From an uncultured Bacilli bacterium (lineage in GTDB: Bacteria; Bacillota_I; Bacilli_A; RF39; UBA660), in assembly GCA_947588925.1 (NCBI GenBank), contig CANQAT010000004.1, positions 1 through 41,634 on the forward strand: 41,634 nt of DNA, read 5' to 3'. Shown piece after piece: positions 37,297 to 41,634 of this stretch (the stretch's first letter is position 1; the number at the start of each line of letters is the position of its first letter). The notes under the pieces were generated by a model that saw only the letters and a program-made list of their open reading frames with translations, was not told where the DNA came from and did not search any database. Both the position numbers and the translations under genes were made by a program.

Positions 37297-37456
37297 AGTG
37301 AAGGAAACTTCACATAATGAAAAAGAGATACATTTGATTTGCAGGTTAGGTGTTTCTCTAATCATTAGATTTGGGAAAACAATCAAAGTTGATTTGGTGT
37401 TTTCATTTGAGTTAGTCCTTTTTAAGGGTTAGGGTTGCGCAGAGCAATCCTTTTTT
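37297..37456 (+). ncRNA. Orphan copy 2 of structured RNA
   Basis: Same 5' hairpin and GAGATACA/TGTTTCTC stem as copy 1; ends in terminator GGGTTGCgcagaGCAATCCTTTTTT; no toxin-like ORF convergent. Confidence 0.55.
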
Positions 37457-37490
37457 AAACAAAAAGAACACTATTTAATAATGTTCTTAA
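37457..37490 (-). terminator. Terminator of NUDIX gene
   Basis: Minus strand AAGAACATTATTAAATAGTGTTCTTTTTG. Confidence 0.6.
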
Positions 37491-37917
37491 GTATATAATC
37501 CATAGTAATTTTAATATCAGGAAAGCAATCAATCTCCTCTAATTCTTCCCTTGAAAACCAACCAATATCATCACTTTCTTCTCTATTGAGAATAAAATTG
37601 GAATCATCATTTGGAACAGCAGGATATATTATATCTATATGCATATGAGTCTCACCATCAGAAGTAGTTCTTCTGTTTTTTTGTATTCCAAGAGGTCTAA
37701 TAAAGTCATCTTCCCTAGGAAATCTCTCACCTAAAAGTCTTACTCTAAGTCCAGTTTCCTCATATACTTCTCTTACAGCTGCTTCCTCCGGAGTCTCATT
37801 GCCCTCTATATGTCCACCCGGTTGTGTCCATCTTCTATTTTTTCTATGTTTAATAAGTAATATTTTTTTTGTAATTGGATCAATTACAAACGCAGATGCG
37901 CAAAAATGTCTTACCAT
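37471..37917 (-). CDS. NUDIX hydrolase
   Basis: [24 protein letters not shown] (NUDIX box). Confidence 0.93.
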   Translation of the reverse strand: MVRHFCASAFVIDPITKKILLIKHRKNRRWTQPGGHIEGNETPEEAAVREVYEETGLRVRLLGERFPREDDFIRPLGIQKNRRTTSDGETHMHIDIIYPAVPNDDSNFILNREESDDIGWFSREELEEIDCFPDIKITMDYILKNIIK

Positions 37918-38004
37918 ACTACCACCAATACTAATATATCAAATTTATATGCATTTGTCATAATTTTAAATAAATATATTATCTACTTTACACTATTTTA
38001 CAAG

Positions 38005-38727
38005 TTATTCTAAAATATCTCTGGATTTTATTTCCAAGTTTTTTTCATATATAGTTATTTTTTCGTTTATATCAAGCGTTGCAAGTAATATTTTTGATAA
38101 ATCATCATAACCTTTGATCTTTAATTCCTTCCTTAACCATTTTTCATCCTTTTTCATATACTTTAAGTTTTTATACATTATTTTACTATCTATAATAACA
38201 TTTGCGCAAAGACTTTCTTTAGATACCTTCAAATTCATATCTTTAGGAGTTACAGGTCTATAATCTTGGCGAGGAAGTATACTAAGTTTTCCATTTGCTT
38301 CCATTACTGCAAACTCTACTTGAGAAAGATCGAAATATCCATTACTTCTAATTTCTTCTAACATATCATTTATATCAAATTTAACCTTTCTTAAATTTTT
38401 CTCAAGTATTTTACCATCTTGTATTATTACTGTAGGAGTACCCATAAAAAACCTTCTAAGCCATATACTTTTAATAGTTCCATAAGATATCAAATAAGCA
38501 ACTACGCCAAATATAAGTACTGCAAGAATACCATTTAATTCATTTGATTCTAAGTTTATAGTCATCTCTGCTGCAAAGTTACCTATTGAAATACCTATTA
38601 CATAGTCAAATAAAGATAATTGTGAGACTTGTTTTTTTCCTAGCATTTTAGTAACTAAAAAAAGTGTTATTAAAGATGATAAAGCACGCACAGTAACATC
38701 TAATAGTTCTTTAATATTTATTTCCAT
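38005..38727 (-). CDS. DUF421 (YetF/YcaP-like) membrane protein
   Basis: LDVTVRALSSLITLFLVTKMLGKKQVSQLSLFDYVIGISIGNFAAEM...ESLCANVIIDSKIMYKNLK. Confidence 0.9.
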   Translation of the reverse strand: MEINIKELLDVTVRALSSLITLFLVTKMLGKKQVSQLSLFDYVIGISIGNFAAEMTINLESNELNGILAVLIFGVVAYLISYGTIKSIWLRRFFMGTPTVIIQDGKILEKNLRKVKFDINDMLEEIRSNGYFDLSQVEFAVMEANGKLSILPRQDYRPVTPKDMNLKVSKESLCANVIIDSKIMYKNLKYMKKDEKWLRKELKIKGYDDLSKILLATLDINEKITIYEKNLEIKSRDILE

Positions 38728-38764
38728 ATGATCACCAATTTTAGTATTTACAATATTTTAAATT

Positions 38765-38792
38765 AAATACAAAAAAGAGACTATTTAGCCTC
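38765..38792 (-). terminator. Terminator of rpmE
   Basis: Minus strand AAGAGGCTAAATAGTCTCTTTTTTG. Confidence 0.65.
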
Positions 38793-38999
38793 TTTAGTAA
38801 ATCCATATTTACGATTAAACTTTTCAACGCGTCCAGTTTTTGATACTGATACACCATCTTTTCCGCCTTTATAGAAAGGATGACATTCATTACAAACTTC
38901 TAAGTGTAAATCAGGTTTATTAGATTTAACTTTAAAAGTATTTCCACATGCGCATTTTACTGTAGTTTCAACATACTCTGGATGGATTCCTTTTTTCAT
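38781..38999 (-). CDS. rpmE: 50S ribosomal protein L31 (Cys-containing type)
   Basis: [26 protein letters not shown]...[17 protein letters not shown]. Confidence 0.97.
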   Translation of the reverse strand: MKKGIHPEYVETTVKCACGNTFKVKSNKPDLHLEVCNECHPFYKGGKDGVSVSKTGRVEKFNRKYGFTKEAK

Positions 39000-39124
39000 T
39001 TTCTCTACCTCCCGCCATGACTAATAAAAGTCATAGAAATTTAATTACTTACATAGTTTATCAAATTATTTAAAAATTTGCAAGTGTTTTTATTAATCTT
39101 TTAAACTACAATTTATTATATTAC

Positions 39125-41479
39125 TTATTTCCATTTCCAATTCTTAACTTCTGGCATATCCTCGCCATATTCTCTTATGTAATTATTGTGTTCCACAAGT
39201 TTGTCTTTACACCACTGTACTAATCTAGAACTTCTATTGCCTAGTTGTGGCAAATATCTTAATGCGTCTATTACTAAATTAAATCTATCAATCTTATTTT
39301 GTACTCTCATATCAAAAGGTGTGGTTATAGTACCTTCCTCTTCATAGCCATGTACATGTATATTTTGATTATCTCTATCATATACAAGTTGATGTATTAA
39401 TGATGGATATCCATGGAATGCAAATATAATAGGCTTATCTTTTGTAAATATAGAGTTATAATCAGAATTTGTAAGTCCATGTGGATGTTTCCTCTTGGAT
39501 TCAAGTCTCATTAAATCTACAACATTTACAAATCTTATCTTTAACTCAGGGAAATTTTCTCTTAATATAGTAGTAGCTGCGAGTGCCTCTAAAGTTGGAG
39601 TATCTCCCGCACACGCCATAACTAAATCTGGCTCAGAATCCTGATCATTACTTGCCCAATCCCAAATACCAATTCCGTTTGTACAATGTTTAACTGCCTC
39701 GTCCATAGTAAGCCACTGAGGACGTGGGTGTTTTGAAGCTACAATCACATTTATGTAATTTTTACTCCTTATACAGTGATCAAATACAGATAGTAAACAG
39801 TTAGCGTCTGGTGGCAAGTACATTCTAACGATATCAGATTTCTTAGTTACTAAATGATTTAAAAATCCCGGATCTTGATGTGTATAGCCGTTGTGGTCCT
39901 GCTGCCAAACATGAGAAGTTAATACGTAGTTTAGTGAGGCAATCTCTTTTCTCCAAGAAAGCTCACTAGTTACTTTTAACCATTTAGCGTGTTGACTCGT
40001 CATGGAATCTACTATTCTTATAAAAGCTTCATATGAATTGAAAAAACCATGTCTACCTGTAAGTAGATATCCCTCAAGCATACCTTCACATACATGTTCT
40101 GAAAGCATAGAATCTATTACTCTACCACTTTCACTTATAAACTCATCATCTGCGCTTTTATTTCCTAGAAACTGTCTATTAGTCTCTTCAAATATATATT
40201 TAAGTCTATTAGACATAGCCTCATCTGGTCCAAACACTCTAAAGTTTTTATTGTCTTCGTTATATTTTATTATATCTCTAACAAATTTGCCTAACTCTAT
40301 CATGTCCTGTATTTCTATAGAACCGGGCGCTTTAACATCTACAGCATAATTTCTAAAATCTGGAACTCTAAGCTCTTTTAATAATAATCCACCATTAGTA
40401 ATAGGATTTGCCCCCATCCTTCTATTTCCTTTAGGACATAACTCTTTTAATTCTTTTCTTAAAGTTCCTTTTTCATCAAACAACTCTTCTGGCTTATAAC
40501 TTCTCATCCAATCTTCAAGTATTTCTAAGTCTTCCTTTGAATCTATCGTGATTGGAACTTGATGTGATCTAAATGTACCTTCTATTTTACTACCATTTAC
40601 TTCTTTAGGTCCTGTCCATCCCTTTGGAGTTTTAAGTATTATCATAGGCCATAGAGGTCTATCTGTACTGTTTAAGGCATGAGTTTTTATCTCCTTAATC
40701 ATTGAAACTGCTTGCTCTAAAGCTTCAGCCATTGTCTCATGTATATCATAGACACTTAAAGATGGATTTATATCAACGTATATTGGGGTATACCCACATC
40801 CATAAAAGAAAAATTTTAACTCTTCTTTAGATATCCTAGAAAAAACAGTTGGGTTAGATATTTTATACCCATTTAAATTAAGTATAGGTAGTACTACTCC
40901 ATCAGTTTTAGGATTTATAAATTTATTTAAGTGCCATGAAGTTGCAAGAGGTCCTGTTTCAGCCTCTCCATCTCCAACAACACACGCAACTATCAAATCA
41001 GGATTATCTAGTACCGCACCAAAAGAATGAGCTAAGCTATATCCAAGCTCTCCACCTTCGTTTATTGATCCCGGAGTCTCTGGCGCAACATGGCTTGAAA
41101 TACCTCCCGGGAATGAAAACTGTTTAAATAGTTTTTGCATACCTTCTATATCTTCAGTAATATTAGGATATACTTCCGAATAAGATCCCTCTAAATAAAC
41201 ATTAGAAACAATCGCATTTCCTCCATGCCCCGGACCAGATACATAAATCATATTAAGATCATATTTATTAATAATTCTATTTAAGTGAGTATATATAAAA
41301 TTTTGTGTTGGTACTGTTCCCCAGTGCCCTACTATTTTTCTTTTAATATCACTCATTTCAAGTGGTCTTCTAAGCAGTGGATTGTCAAGTAAATATAATT
41401 GTCCTACAGATAAATAATTCGCAGCCCTAAAATATGCGTCTAATTTTAAAGCCATCTCTTCACTCAATACTTTATTCAT
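39125..41479 (-). CDS. xfp: Xylulose-5-phosphate/fructose-6-phosphate phosphoketolase
   Basis: Start MNKVLSEEM with [83 protein letters not shown]. Confidence 0.96.
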   Translation of the reverse strand: MNKVLSEEMALKLDAYFRAANYLSVGQLYLLDNPLLRRPLEMSDIKRKIVGHWGTVPTQNFIYTHLNRIINKYDLNMIYVSGPGHGGNAIVSNVYLEGSYSEVYPNITEDIEGMQKLFKQFSFPGGISSHVAPETPGSINEGGELGYSLAHSFGAVLDNPDLIVACVVGDGEAETGPLATSWHLNKFINPKTDGVVLPILNLNGYKISNPTVFSRISKEELKFFFYGCGYTPIYVDINPSLSVYDIHETMAEALEQAVSMIKEIKTHALNSTDRPLWPMIILKTPKGWTGPKEVNGSKIEGTFRSHQVPITIDSKEDLEILEDWMRSYKPEELFDEKGTLRKELKELCPKGNRRMGANPITNGGLLLKELRVPDFRNYAVDVKAPGSIEIQDMIELGKFVRDIIKYNEDNKNFRVFGPDEAMSNRLKYIFEETNRQFLGNKSADDEFISESGRVIDSMLSEHVCEGMLEGYLLTGRHGFFNSYEAFIRIVDSMTSQHAKWLKVTSELSWRKEIASLNYVLTSHVWQQDHNGYTHQDPGFLNHLVTKKSDIVRMYLPPDANCLLSVFDHCIRSKNYINVIVASKHPRPQWLTMDEAVKHCTNGIGIWDWASNDQDSEPDLVMACAGDTPTLEALAATTILRENFPELKIRFVNVVDLMRLESKRKHPHGLTNSDYNSIFTKDKPIIFAFHGYPSLIHQLVYDRDNQNIHVHGYEEEGTITTPFDMRVQNKIDRFNLVIDALRYLPQLGNRSSRLVQWCKDKLVEHNNYIREYGEDMPEVKNWKWK

Positions 41480-41634
41480 AAAGCCTCCTTTTATTCTAAA
41501 TATATTATATAACAAATTTAATTTTATAACAACAAAAAAGCTAAATTATCTTAAACGAATATGATTAATTTATGATAATGTCTTAAGTGTTAACTTTTGA
41601 AAATGTCTCAAAAGTAATATATAATATGTCACTT

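Overview
AT-rich Firmicutes/Mollicutes-like chromosomal window (probably a gut Bacilli lineage; lineage is inference). Most of it is ordinary housekeeping: a parA/parB/DUF951/ychF cluster, typA, ddl, rpmE, a dGTPase, phosphoketolase, a P-type ATPase, an RluD-type synthase, NUDIX and DUF421. Surface and accessory genes are interleaved: two prepilin-type proteins, two sortase loci with noncanonical substrates, a thioester/Cna-B adhesin, HigBA/ImmA-like and Panacea toxin-antitoxin pairs, an Abi_2 protein, an IS110 element and an edge-truncated TnpB. Strongest leads: (1) an 11-bp G tract lies exactly inside the 17-bp spacer of a TTGACA/GATAAT promoter driving a prepilin::DUF285/LRR surface protein, a textbook layout for promoter-spacer phase variation. 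(2) Two 460-bp-spaced copies of a promoter-driven structured RNA follow the IS110; one converges on a 21-aa hydrophobic ORF (type I TA-like) and the other is an orphan. (3) tRNA-Trp, its promoter, its terminator and the 3' tail of the convergent gene are duplicated, leaving a degenerate tRNA-Trp copy and two unrelated proteins with the same C-terminal tail. (4) A possible small RNA and a double promoter lie upstream of the phase-variable gene. (5) A candidate IS110 bridge-RNA region. All calls are by eye from sequence; no searches were run.
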